From UBA5972 sp964567685 (GTDB lineage: Bacteria > Pseudomonadota > Alphaproteobacteria > Rhodobacterales > Rhodobacteraceae): a stretch of 64,000 bases of DNA. The DNA is taken from positions 20,669 through 84,668 of the forward strand of contig CAZMNO010000011.1 of assembly GCA_964567685.1 (NCBI GenBank), in the 5' to 3' direction. The notes beneath the pieces are model-generated. The model did no database searches and was not told the origin of the DNA. It saw only the letters and a list, made by a program, of their open reading frames with translations. Positions 51,446 to 60,252 of this stretch are shown piece by piece. The first letter of the stretch is position 1, and each line of letters starts with the position of its first letter. The position numbers were made by a program, and so were the translations under genes.

Positions 51446-52585
51446 TTATCTTGGACGGTGGATATGGGCGCTCTGAACCAGCCCGAACCCTATCAAAAGC
51501 ACAAGCATGGCGGTTCCGCCATAGGAAACCAGCGGCAGCGGCACCCCGACCACCGGGGCAAGCCCCATGACCATCGACATGTTGACCGCGAAGAACAGGA
51601 AGAAGGTCGTGGCGATACCCATTGTCAGCAGAGCCCCGAACCGGCCCTGATTGCTGAATGCCGAGACAACGCAAAAAAGGATGATCAGCGCATAAAGCAG
51701 CAAAAGCGATATGCCACCGACAAAGCCAAGCTCTTCTGCCAGCGTGGTGAAAATGAAATCTGTCTGCTTTTCCGGCAGGAAATTCAACCGGCTCTGCGTC
51801 CCTTGCATGAACCCGCGCCCACCCCAGCCACCGGAACCCAGCGCGATCTTTGATTGCGTGATGTGATATCCGGCGCCCAAAGGATCCGATGCCGGGTCAA
51901 GGAACGTATCAATCCGCCGATACTGATAATCCTTCAGAATCTGCCAGCCGGTGCCGCGTGAAAACACCACAGCCCCGATCAACCCACCCAGCGAGATCCC
52001 GGCCCCAGCGAAATAGAGCCAGCTGACACCGGCGAGAAACATGATGGTCGTTCCCCCCAGCCCCAGCAGCAGCGCAGTGCCAAGGTCGGGTTGTTTCAGC
52101 ACCAATAGCATCGGCATTACAATCAACAGGAGCGGCAGCAAAACCCAGAGAGGGCGCGAGGTTTTCGCCACGTCCAGCCAGTCGTAATAAGCCGCCAGCG
52201 CCAGCACCAGCGCCACTTTCATCAGTTCCGAAGGTTGCAGACGCATGAAGCCAAGGTCGATCCAGCGTTGCGCCCCCATGCCGACATCACCGAAAAACTC
52301 GACCCCGATCAACAAGAACAACGCCACCGCATAGGCCAGCCCGGCGACGTTTCGCCAGAAATAGATCGGGATGAAAGCAACGATCAGCATCAGAACGAAA
52401 CCAACGGCAAAGCGCTTGGCCTGCGCCTCGGCCCAGGGCGAGAAACTGCCACCCGCCACCGAATAGAGCATCAGAAAACCAAATGAGGCGACCGCGATGA
52501 TCAGAACGATCAGCGGCCAGTTGAGGTAAAGCACCTTGCGCAACCCCGTCGGTACGGTTTTGAGATTGTGCAGCAAATAGCTCAT
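51446..52585 (-). CDS. rodA: Rod-shape-determining SEDS peptidoglycan glycosyltransferase RodA
   Basis: The 379-residue SEDS protein with about ten helices has RWIDLGFMRLQPSELMKVALVLALAAYYDW, VLKQPDLGTALLLG, the catalytic-Asp WQILKDYQYRRIDTFLDP region, GGWGGRGFMQGTQSRLNFLPEKQTDFIF and GLAPVVGVPLPLVSYGGTAML. It polymerises lipid II with PBP2 during elongation. It overlaps mrdA by four bases. Confidence 0.97.
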   Translation of the reverse strand: MSYLLHNLKTVPTGLRKVLYLNWPLIVLIIAVASFGFLMLYSVAGGSFSPWAEAQAKRFAVGFVLMLIVAFIPIYFWRNVAGLAYAVALFLLIGVEFFGDVGMGAQRWIDLGFMRLQPSELMKVALVLALAAYYDWLDVAKTSRPLWVLLPLLLIVMPMLLVLKQPDLGTALLLGLGGTTIMFLAGVSWLYFAGAGISLGGLIGAVVFSRGTGWQILKDYQYRRIDTFLDPASDPLGAGYHITQSKIALGSGGWGGRGFMQGTQSRLNFLPEKQTDFIFTTLAEELGFVGGISLLLLYALIILFCVVSAFSNQGRFGALLTMGIATTFFLFFAVNMSMVMGLAPVVGVPLPLVSYGGTAMLVLLIGFGLVQSAHIHRPR

Positions 52586-54519
52586 GCCCGATCTCCGGAG
52601 GTCTCACTCGGGCCACGCAAATCAAGCTTTTTTCGTTCATTGCTGATGCGGGTGCGCTGACTGGCGGGATAGGCCGTAAGCGGCGGCTTACCCTCGTAAA
52701 GCGCTTCCAGCAGAATATCGCGCGCAATCGGCGCCGCAAATCGCGACCCCCCGCCGCCATGTTCGACAATCACCGAAATAGCATAGCGCGGCGCGTCAAA
52801 CGGGGCATAGGCTACAAACAAGGCATGATCGCGTCGTTCCCAGGGCAGGTCCTCATTGCGTGTCACCCCACGCTTTCGCTCAGCGGCGGTGATCCGCCTG
52901 ACCTGACTGGTGCCGGTCTTGCCGGCCATGCGCATGGTTTTTTCGGCAATCCGCGTGGAATAGGCAGTAGCGCCGCGCTCATTGGAGACCGCAAACATGC
53001 CGCGTCGCACCGCCTCAAGCGAAGCTGCCGCAAGATCAAGCTCAGGCGCTGCCGGTAGGGTTGTTTCCACACCATCAATGGATTTCAGCAGTTTCGGCAC
53101 AACCGCCCGGCCTGAAGCAAGCCGCGCGGTCATCGTGGCAAGCTGCAAGGGCGACGCCAGCACGAAGCCCTGACCGATGGCGGCATTCAGCGTATCACCA
53201 ATACGCCAGGCCTCGTGGATCTTCTCGCTCTTCCAGGCTTTCGTTGGCATCAGACCGGAGGCGATCCCGTTCAATGGCAGGCTGTGGCGTTCACCCAGCC
53301 CAAAGCGCCGAGCCATGGCGGAGATCTTTTCGATGCCAACGCGCTGCGCGATCTCGTAATAGAACACATCACACGAGTTTTTCAGCGACTCATGCAGGTT
53401 CATGCGCCCGTGACCCGCGCGTTTCCAGCAGTGAAAGCGCTGATTACCAAGCTCGGTAAAGCCGCGGCATGTCACGGTTTCCTCAGGCGTGATCAGCCCT
53501 TCTTCAAGCGCTGCCAGCGCTACCATCATCTTGAAAGTCGATCCCGGCGGATAGGTTCCCTGCACCGATTTATTCGCCAGAGGGCGATAGGGATTGTCGG
53601 TTAATTCTTTGTAATCAGGCACGGAAATGCCGGTTACGAATTTGTTGGGGTCAAAGCTGGGGGCCGATCCGATGGCCAGCAGCTCTCCGTTTCTGACATC
53701 CATCACAACGGCAGAGGCGCTTTCGCCATCCAGCCGCGCCATCAGGTAATTCTGAATGCGGTGGTCAATCGTCAGATCAACATTGACGCCCGAGCGCCCT
53801 TCCTTGCGGTCAATTTCCCGCATCACCCGGCCCACGGCATTAACCTCGATCCGCTTGGTGCCGGAAAAACCGCGCAAGGGGCGCTCGATCTTGTTTTCCA
53901 CACCGCTTTTGCCGATCTGAAACTTGGGGATCTGCAACAGCGGATCCTGATCATCAATGCGGCTTAGATCATAGTCACTGACCGGACCGACATAGCCGAT
54001 GATATGGGCAAAATCCTTGTCCTGCGGATAATGGCGGGTCAGGCCAACTTCGGCAGAGACTCCGGGCAAGGCCGGGGCATTGGCAGAAACCGTGGCCATC
54101 TGTTCCCAGCTCAGATGTTCCGCCACAGTCACCGGAACAAAGGCCGAGCGACGGCCGAGCTCCTTCAGCGCAGCCGCAAGATCATCCTCGTCCAGCGGAA
54201 TAAGCTGCGAAAGCCGCGCCAGAACATTCGACGTATCGCCAGCCTGTTCGCGGACGATGATAATCTGGTAGTTCGGCGTATTTTCCGCCAGCGCCACCCC
54301 GTTTCGGTCAAAGATCAGCCCACGCGCCGGAGGGAGCAGTCGGATATTGATGCGGTTTTCCTCGGCCAGCAGACGAAATTGATCGGCCTGATTGACCTGA
54401 AGATGCCTGAGCCTGAGGCCAAGCACACCGACAAACCCGGCCTGTGCACCAAACAACAACAGACCCCGGCGGGTCAGCCGCTTGTTTGATTTTTCCATAT
54501 TGCGCTCGCTCAGGCTCAT
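52582..54519 (-). CDS. mrdA: Penicillin-binding protein 2
   Basis: The 645-residue class B PBP has a membrane anchor near residues 18-36, the pedestal domain ARGLIFDRNGVALAENTPNY, and the transpeptidase with S327-T-F-K330 (PPGSTFKM), S382-C-D and the KTGTSQV motif near residue 540. An HCW / TCRGF zinc-like pair is not complete. It is the elongasome transpeptidase, target of mecillinam, acting with RodA. It overlaps mreD and rodA by four bases each. Confidence 0.97.
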   Translation of the reverse strand: MSLSERNMEKSNKRLTRRGLLLFGAQAGFVGVLGLRLRHLQVNQADQFRLLAEENRINIRLLPPARGLIFDRNGVALAENTPNYQIIIVREQAGDTSNVLARLSQLIPLDEDDLAAALKELGRRSAFVPVTVAEHLSWEQMATVSANAPALPGVSAEVGLTRHYPQDKDFAHIIGYVGPVSDYDLSRIDDQDPLLQIPKFQIGKSGVENKIERPLRGFSGTKRIEVNAVGRVMREIDRKEGRSGVNVDLTIDHRIQNYLMARLDGESASAVVMDVRNGELLAIGSAPSFDPNKFVTGISVPDYKELTDNPYRPLANKSVQGTYPPGSTFKMMVALAALEEGLITPEETVTCRGFTELGNQRFHCWKRAGHGRMNLHESLKNSCDVFYYEIAQRVGIEKISAMARRFGLGERHSLPLNGIASGLMPTKAWKSEKIHEAWRIGDTLNAAIGQGFVLASPLQLATMTARLASGRAVVPKLLKSIDGVETTLPAAPELDLAAASLEAVRRGMFAVSNERGATAYSTRIAEKTMRMAGKTGTSQVRRITAAERKRGVTRNEDLPWERRDHALFVAYAPFDAPRYAISVIVEHGGGGSRFAAPIARDILLEALYEGKPPLTAYPASQRTRISNERKKLDLRGPSETSGDRA

Positions 54520-55055
54520 AGGCGGTGCCCGAACCGGATCGCCTCACCCGGAGTAATCTTGCGAATTCTCAACAAGAAGTAGCAGAAAAACACGACCAGC
54601 GGATAGGCCGCCGCCGTCACCAGATAAACCCGCATGATCGCCCCGAACCCCGGCATCGGCACAACCACCAGTGACAGCATTAACCGGTTTGCCAGCACCG
54701 CCAGGAACATTGTCGCAGCCACAAAAGCCCATTCAAACGGAAAGACCAGATCGCGCAGGCGGTATTCCTGGGTGCGGGTGAATTCGGCCGTCAGCACGAC
54801 AATCGCCGTCCACAGACCGGGGGGGCGGAAAAACAGGATATCGGCCAGAAAGAACACCCCGGCGATCAGCCAGACAGGAACGAAATCCGGTCGTCTGAGG
54901 ACAAAGGCAAAGACCAGGCAGAACATCAGATCGGGTGCGGCAAATACCGTGGGGGTGAAATCAAGCGGCACGAGGCTGGCAAAGGTCAGGATCAGGACGC
55001 ACCCGGCAAATGCCAGCCGCCCCAGCCAAATCTGCGTAAAAAGCATGTCACCCAT
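54516..55055 (-). CDS. mreD: Rod-shape-determining protein MreD
   Basis: A 179-residue integral membrane protein of five to six helices (FAGCVLILTFASLVPLDFTP, DLMFCLVFAFVLRRPDFVPVWLIAGVFFLADILFFRPPGLW, LMLSLVVVPMPGFG, YLVTAAAYPLVVFFCYFLL). The DLMFCLVFAFVLRRPDFVP region is typical of alphaproteobacterial MreD. It overlaps mreC by eight bases and mrdA by four. ATG 55046 is a possible start. Confidence 0.93.
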   Translation of the reverse strand: MGDMLFTQIWLGRLAFAGCVLILTFASLVPLDFTPTVFAAPDLMFCLVFAFVLRRPDFVPVWLIAGVFFLADILFFRPPGLWTAIVVLTAEFTRTQEYRLRDLVFPFEWAFVAATMFLAVLANRLMLSLVVVPMPGFGAIMRVYLVTAAAYPLVVFFCYFLLRIRKITPGEAIRFGHRL

Positions 55056-55959
55056 CGTCGCTCATGACCTCCGGGTCGGAAGGGGGTTCAGCACCGGGAT
55101 CCTGCACCCCGACCAGACCGTCGGAGACACCGATCTCCTCGGTCGGGATGTTCCGCAAAATACGAAGGAATTCGAGCCGCTGAAAATCCGCCGCCAGCTG
55201 CACAAGGAAGCGCCCGTCGGTACTGACAACGATCTGTCCTGCCAGAATATCCGGCGGAAACACCCGTCCGTCACCCGAACTGACCACCCGGTCGCCGGCG
55301 TGAACCTGCTCTGGCGTTTCCAGAAACTCAATCACCGGATAGCGCGAATTGATCCCCGCCATGATCGCCTTCTGACCCGAGGGTTTGATCGTCACGGGAA
55401 TGCGGCTGTTGCTGTCGGTCAGCAGAATCACCCGCGATGTGCTTTCGCCAACCCCGGATATCCGCCCAACCAGACCAAGACCGTCCATGGTCGCCCAGCC
55501 ATCGATCACCCCATCACGCCGCCCGACATTGATCAACGCTGACTGCCGGAATGGCGAGCCTGAATCCGTCAGCACCACGCCGGAAATGAAACTGAGCCTC
55601 GGATTGATCCGCACATTGTTGAGATCAAGCAGTTTGGCGTTTTCCTGTTCCAGCTGAAGCGCCGCCTCACGCCAGCCCTTCAGGCGCTGCAATTCGCGCC
55701 TTAGTTCTTGATTTTGCTCGTAAATATTGGCGTAACTTTCAAAATCACTGACCATTCTGGTGAGTTTGGCAGCGGGCACCAATGCCCAGTCGAATGTCGG
55801 TACGATCTGATCAATCAGGGTATTGCGAAACCGCTCAACCCGCGGATTATCGATCCGCCACAATAGGAAAATACCGATCAGCAGCACAACCAGAATGCCG
55901 ATCAGAATGCGCCTGATGGATCGGCCATATTGCGGATCTGCGTTACGATCGCGTGCCAC
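55048..55959 (-). CDS. mreC: Rod-shape-determining protein MreC
   Basis: A 303-residue bitopic protein: cytoplasmic tail with RNADPQYGRSIRR, one helix IGILVVLLIGIFLLWRI, a coiled coil (ANIYEQNQELRRELQRLKGWREAALQLEQENAKL), and the beta-domains with ISGVVLTDSGSPFRQSALINVGRRDGVIDGWA, GLVGRISGVGESTSRVILLTDSNSRIPV. It scaffolds PBP2 in the periplasm. It lies between mreB and mreD, 32 bp after mreB. Confidence 0.96.
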   Translation of the reverse strand: MARDRNADPQYGRSIRRILIGILVVLLIGIFLLWRIDNPRVERFRNTLIDQIVPTFDWALVPAAKLTRMVSDFESYANIYEQNQELRRELQRLKGWREAALQLEQENAKLLDLNNVRINPRLSFISGVVLTDSGSPFRQSALINVGRRDGVIDGWATMDGLGLVGRISGVGESTSRVILLTDSNSRIPVTIKPSGQKAIMAGINSRYPVIEFLETPEQVHAGDRVVSSGDGRVFPPDILAGQIVVSTDGRFLVQLAADFQRLEFLRILRNIPTEEIGVSDGLVGVQDPGAEPPSDPEVMSDDG

Positions 55960-55991
55960 CGGCGCTCCCCTTTAGTGGCTGAAGTCAGGTC

Positions 55992-57032
55992 TCAGCTGTC
56001 GTAATCTATCACATGCTGGAGTTGTTTTTCATATTCCAGCGATTTACCGGTTCCCATGGCAACGCAGTTGAGCGATTCCTCGGCCACCGATATCGCCAGA
56101 CCGGTCTGCTCGCGCAGCGCCAGATCAAGCTCGCCAAGAAGGGCACCACCACCGGTTAGCATAACGCCGCGATCAACGATATCAGCGGCAAGATCAGGTG
56201 GTGTGGCCTCAAGCGCGCTCATCACTGCTTCGTTGATCTGCTGCACCGGCTCTGCCAGCGCCTCGGCCACCTGGGCCTGCGTTATTTCGGTTTCCTTGGG
56301 TACCCCGTTCAACAGGTCGCGCCCACGGATTTCCATACTGGCACCGCGCCCGTCATCGGGCATCCGCGCCGTGCCGATGGAGGTTTTGATGCGCTCGGCG
56401 GTCGCTTCACCGATCAGGAGGTTTTGCTGACGCCTGAGATAGGAAATGATCGCCTCATCCATCCGGTCGCCCCCGACCCGGACCGAGCGGGCATAAACGA
56501 TATCGCCAAGTGACAAAACCGCAACCTCGGTTGTCCCGCCACCGATATCGACCACCATCGACCCGGTCGGATCGGTGATCGGCATTCCGGCCCCGATGGC
56601 CGCGGCAATCGGCTCGGCGATCAGACCAGCCTTGCGCGCCCCGGCGGAAAGGACGGACTGGCGAATGGCACGTTTTTCCACAGGGGTGGCCCCGTGCGGC
56701 ACGCAGACGATGATCTTCGGCTTGGTGAACGTGGTGCGTTTGTGAACCTTGCGGATGAAATGCTTGATCATTTCCTCTGCGGTATCGAAATCCGCGATCA
56801 CACCATCGCGCATCGGACGGATAGCCTCGATCGAGCCGGGGGTGCGCCCCAGCATCAGCTTGGCGTCTTCACCCACGGCCAGCACCGCCTTGCGCCCGTC
56901 CTTGATGTGATAGGCAACGACTGAGGGTTCGTTCAGGATAACGCCCTTGCCCTTGACATAGACAAGCGTGTTGGCAGTGCCCAGATCAATCGCCATATCG
57001 GCCGAGAAAAGACTCGAAAAAGGCCCCACCAT
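55992..57032 (-). CDS. mreB: Rod-shape-determining actin homologue MreB
   Basis: The 346-residue protein has the actin-fold motifs MAIDLGTANTLVYVKGKGVILNEPSVVA (phosphate 1), SMVVDIGGGTTEVAVLSL (phosphate 2) and ADIVDRGVMLTGGGALL (adenosine). It forms membrane-bound filaments that orient peptidoglycan synthesis. It heads the operon mreB-mreC-mreD-mrdA-rodA. A six-bp stem hairpin at 57061-57080 lies in its upstream region. Confidence 0.98.
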   Translation of the reverse strand: MVGPFSSLFSADMAIDLGTANTLVYVKGKGVILNEPSVVAYHIKDGRKAVLAVGEDAKLMLGRTPGSIEAIRPMRDGVIADFDTAEEMIKHFIRKVHKRTTFTKPKIIVCVPHGATPVEKRAIRQSVLSAGARKAGLIAEPIAAAIGAGMPITDPTGSMVVDIGGGTTEVAVLSLGDIVYARSVRVGGDRMDEAIISYLRRQQNLLIGEATAERIKTSIGTARMPDDGRGASMEIRGRDLLNGVPKETEITQAQVAEALAEPVQQINEAVMSALEATPPDLAADIVDRGVMLTGGGALLGELDLALREQTGLAISVAEESLNCVAMGTGKSLEYEKQLQHVIDYDS

Positions 57033-57297
57033 CGTCTTTTAGAATTCCTGTTAACCTGTTGTGAGTTTTGTGTGACTCACGCGTCGCAAAACTCGCTCTT
57101 TATAAGCATTTACCGATCACCCCGTAAAGGGGGCGTCACACGGGAATTGGGCGCGTTTTCGCCGAAACCAGCGCATTGTTTCAGGCGATCAGAGCACTTA
57201 CCACCTGATCGGTCATCCGCTCTGACTACCTCGCCTATCCGCGTGCCATTCGCTGATACCCGTACATGTGCGCGAGAGGAACCAAACGGGCACTCCC

Positions 57298-57756
57298 CTA
57301 TGCGTCACTTTCGGTTTCGCCTCCGGCCTCCAACTTGGTCAGCAGGTTTTTGAACTTTTTTGCCTCAGATGAGCTCAGCATCGCGGCCAGATCCTGATCG
57401 ACGTCTTTCACGATAGTAAACAACTGGGGGCCGAGCTTTCGGCCCTTTTTGGTGGAATGAATGAGATGGGTACGGCGCGAGGTCGGGTGTTGCCGGCGCT
57501 TGAGAAACCCCTTTTTCTCAAGAGCGTCCAAAATCCGGCTTATCGCATAAGGCGGCATGCCGAAATTATCGCCGATCTCTCGCTGGGTCATACCGTTATT
57601 TTCCAGCACGATCATCATCACCGCAAATTGCTGTAATGTCATTCCATGCTCTGACAGGCGTTCTGTCATTGCATCATCCAGCAGCCGTGCAATGCGCTGG
57701 ATCATCCAGCCCATGCTATTTTTGCGGACTTTACGCGTTTTCTTTTCAATTGCCAT
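57298..57756 (-). CDS. MarR family transcriptional regulator
   Basis: A 152-residue winged-helix protein with TLQQFAVMMIVLENNGMTQREIGDNFGMPPYAISRILDALEKKGFLKRRQHPTSRRTHLIHSTKKGRKLG, the MarR recognition helix and the DxRxxx-type wing. The N-terminus is unusually basic (KKTRKVRK). No target is apparent next to it. The mreB operon lies downstream on the same strand. Confidence 0.9.
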   Translation of the reverse strand: MAIEKKTRKVRKNSMGWMIQRIARLLDDAMTERLSEHGMTLQQFAVMMIVLENNGMTQREIGDNFGMPPYAISRILDALEKKGFLKRRQHPTSRRTHLIHSTKKGRKLGPQLFTIVKDVDQDLAAMLSSSEAKKFKNLLTKLEAGGETESDA

Positions 57757-58210
57757 GCTTGAACTATGACAATCTCAAAGCATTTTACAACTTTTGTTTT
57801 TTGCTACTTTTGCTTTTGCAACAATCATGAACGTCGAGATGTAAGAAATCCACTCGAACCTCATGTATCTTTCCGAATTCCTAAAAACTCGATTGATGGT
57901 AGTCTTCTTTGCAATTGCCGGTTTTGATAAGGATAGTCGAACATGCGTACGCATGGTTAACTCACCCCTAACCAAAGCGCTTTAAAACCTTTCGCGACGT
58001 CACAAAGTGGTTTTTTGGTTTTTCAGGGGTGCTCTCAACATCCCGCGTAAAACCGCCGAGGAAACCGACAGGATCAAAAGGTGCAGGGTCAACGCCCTGT
58101 TCGGCAAATGAACCGCAATGGCGGGCCCGCCTTTTCAAACCAGTTCAGATACCATCCCGAACCCCGCTACAGCAAAAGCTGCACCGGGCGCAGCGGCTTG
58201 CCTGCTGGAA
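57757..58210. other. Non-coding gap with a palindrome and a CtrA-like site
   Basis: No convincing gene is visible in these 454 bp. The half next to marR (57757-57980) is AT-rich. It holds a perfect 14-bp palindrome CATGCGTACGCATG at 57942-57955 and, two bases on, TTAA-N7-CTAACC, a near match to a CtrA box. The other half is GC-rich, has short plus-strand frames of 60-97 codons with no recognisable pattern, and abuts the GNAT stop. Confidence 0.35.
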
Positions 58211-59044
58211 TCACCCCAGCTCCAGAGTTGCAACCGCCTGAAAAGGCGCGGGTTTTTCTTCCGGCACCTCCCCTTTATACATGCGCGCGGTTTCAAATCC
58301 CGGGCTGAACCCCCGGGTTTTGAGCAGCGCGGCCAGACCGGGGGCAGACTGCGCCACATCGATCATCAACCCCACCTCGGCCTGCGGCAAAGCCGCCGAC
58401 AGCGCGCCTAAAAGAATGTGCGCGTCAGCCGCGGTTTGCGCCGAAAACGGCCCGATCTTGACCCCCTCAAGGCAGGCCCGGATAGTGCCGTAACCGGTGA
58501 TCTTGCCGACCTCTTTCAGCACCAGCGTGCGCCGTGTTGGGGTGCTGCGCAGCCATTCTGTCAGAAACCGCGGCCGCTGAAAGCCCACCTGCTGGCTGTC
58601 AAGGACAGCAATGAAGTCAATATCCTCAACATCAGCCACGGAAACCCCACCCCCCGGCACGCCATCAATCCGCCCCTGCCAACGCACGGTCTGGCTGTGA
58701 AGCACAAAGCCCGATTTCTGGTAATTTCCCTGCTGATCCGGCACCCCGTCAAGCCCGATGGTGCGATCCCCGGCATGGCGGATGGCGTGGTTCCAAAGAT
58801 CTATCCCATGCCCCTGCCCGCGATATTCCGGGCGGCAAAGATATAGACCGAGGAAGGCGAAATCAGCAGAGTGGTTGACGACGCTGATTGCGGCAATGGG
58901 GATGTCATTGACAGACTTGACGAAAAAACCGTGCGGGTCTGCAGCATGAAACGGCAGCGCATCCTCAAGCCCGGGGTTCCAGCCTTCATCGGCGGCCCAG
59001 TTGAGGATCAGGGGGAGTTTGTCGGCGGCTATCTGTTGGATCAT
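58211..59044 (-). CDS. GNAT family acetyltransferase, two-domain (YitH-like)
   Basis: Starting at ATG 59044 gives 277 residues. The N-terminal GNAT domain (1 to about 130) shows ISVVNHSADFAFLGLYLCRPEYRGQGHGIDLW (acetyl-CoA loop RGQGHG) and GNYQKSGFVLHSQTVRW. The C-terminal half (PFSAQTAADAHILLGALSAALPQ, MIDVAQSAPGLAALLKTRGFSPGFETARMY) is the domain shared with YitH-type acetyltransferases. An upstream ATG at 59131 would add 29 residues. The substrate is unknown. Confidence 0.85.
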   Translation of the reverse strand: MIQQIAADKLPLILNWAADEGWNPGLEDALPFHAADPHGFFVKSVNDIPIAAISVVNHSADFAFLGLYLCRPEYRGQGHGIDLWNHAIRHAGDRTIGLDGVPDQQGNYQKSGFVLHSQTVRWQGRIDGVPGGGVSVADVEDIDFIAVLDSQQVGFQRPRFLTEWLRSTPTRRTLVLKEVGKITGYGTIRACLEGVKIGPFSAQTAADAHILLGALSAALPQAEVGLMIDVAQSAPGLAALLKTRGFSPGFETARMYKGEVPEEKPAPFQAVATLELG

Positions 59045-59421
59045 CTCAAAGTCTCGTGGGTCGTGTGCTTGAAAGCCATGACGCCTGTGTGGCGGAGGGA
59101 TTGTCAAGTTGGGAACGAATGGTAATACCACAACAACAGGCAGGCACTCGAACCTGAAGGCGCGTGTGGAACGCCGTTGGAGGCGGTCCTGACGGTTGAC
59201 TCAGGTGTTCAAACGAATGCTGCGAACATGCAGGCACTCCAAAGGCATCGACACGGCCGGGTGAACCGCTGGCCCTCTTCTGTTTCTGCCAGCAGAGCCC
59301 GAAGTATTTTCAAGATTTTCAAGGGATTTCTTCCTAGTTCTAAAGACGGGAAGATGGTTGCATTGTGCGTTTGGTCTGATTTGATGCAGCCCAACAAATA
59401 CAGTTTCGGAAGGAAGTATTC
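59045..59421. other. Non-coding gap between the GNAT and allE genes
   Basis: About 377 bp with no gene I can support. It holds the divergent promoters and, 100 bp before the allE start, a tandem ATTTTCAAG repeat given separately. Short open frames on both strands (up to 87 codons) show no protein-like pattern. A TTCGA-containing stretch near 59145 was tested as a tRNA arm and does not fold as one. Confidence 0.5.
59306..59323 (+). promoter_or_regulatory. Tandem ATTTTCAAG direct repeat upstream of allE
   Basis: Two perfect, adjacent nine-base copies (59306-59314, 59315-59323) lie 99 bp before the allE start. They share TTTTCA with the inverted repeat in the IclR-aminotransferase intergenic region at 61129-61149, so the same IclR protein could bind both. 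Confidence 0.35.
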
Positions 59422-60246
59422 ATGACAAATTCGAATTACTACGCTCCGAAAGGCGGCCTGCCCCCGCAAACTCAGCTTCTGACTGATCGCGCGATGTTCA
59501 CCCAGGCCTATGCCGTTATACCGCGTGGGACGATGAATGATATTGTCACCAGTTTCCTGCCGTTCTGGGAAGGAACGCGTGCCTGGATTCTGGCGCGGCC
59601 ACTATCAGGATTTGCTGAATCATTCTCGCAATACATTATGGAGGTCCAACCGGGTGGTGGCAGCGATAACCCTGAAACCAATGCCAAGGCCGAGGCCGTT
59701 TTGTTTGTGGTGGAAGGTGAGATAGCGTTGACTATTGATGGCGCGACCTTTGACATGTCATCTGGCGGCTACGCTTATCTGCCGCCATCGTCTGGCTGGA
59801 TTTTACGAAATAAGGGCACGGATACCGCCCGGTTCCATTGGATTCGCAAAGCTTATGAAGCGGTAGAGGGGTTGGAGACACCACCAGCTTTTGTCACCAA
59901 TGAACGCGATATCGAACCTACGGCCATGCCCGACACTGACGGGAAATGGGCCACAACCCGTTTCGTTGATCCGGCTGATCTTCGCCATGACATGCACGTA
60001 ACTATCGTCACCTTTCAACCGGGTGGCGTCATCCCTTTTGCCGAAACCCACGTGATGGAACACGGTCTTTATGTGCTGGAAGGCAAGGCAGTTTACCGCC
60101 TGAATCAGGACTGGGTGGAAGTTGAGGCGGGTGATTACATGTGGCTTCGCGCTTTTTGCCCGCAGGCCTGTTATGCCGGTGGTCCCGGACCGTTTCGTTA
60201 CTTGCTTTACAAGGATGTCAATCGGCACATGAAGCTGGGTGTTTGA
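59422..60246 (+). CDS. allE: (S)-ureidoglycine aminohydrolase
   Basis: The 274-residue bicupin has YYAPKGGLPPQTQLLTDRAMFTQAYAVIPRGTMNDIVTSFLPFWEGTRAWILARPLSGFAESFSQYIMEV, a first cupin with LFVVEGEIALTIDG, and a second with GGVIPFAETHVMEHGLYVLEGKAVYRLN carrying the Mn ligands (Glu, His, His). It hydrolyses (S)-ureidoglycine to (S)-ureidoglycolate and ammonia in purine-allantoin degradation, whose end product is glyoxylate. GGAAGGA lies upstream of its ATG. Allantoicase-type genes are not in this window. Confidence 0.9.
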   Translation: MTNSNYYAPKGGLPPQTQLLTDRAMFTQAYAVIPRGTMNDIVTSFLPFWEGTRAWILARPLSGFAESFSQYIMEVQPGGGSDNPETNAKAEAVLFVVEGEIALTIDGATFDMSSGGYAYLPPSSGWILRNKGTDTARFHWIRKAYEAVEGLETPPAFVTNERDIEPTAMPDTDGKWATTRFVDPADLRHDMHVTIVTFQPGGVIPFAETHVMEHGLYVLEGKAVYRLNQDWVEVEAGDYMWLRAFCPQACYAGGPGPFRYLLYKDVNRHMKLGV

Positions 60247-60252
60247 CAAAGA

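Noticed and set aside
58021..58210. Possible structured RNA (SRP RNA, tmRNA piece)
   Set aside because: The conserved SRP tetraloop region and tmRNA tag or acceptor features are absent. Only generic GC-rich stems can be drawn.
59120..59170. Possible tRNA T-arm (GGTTCGAG on the minus strand)
   Set aside because: No pairing T-stem, acceptor stem or anticodon arm can be drawn around it.
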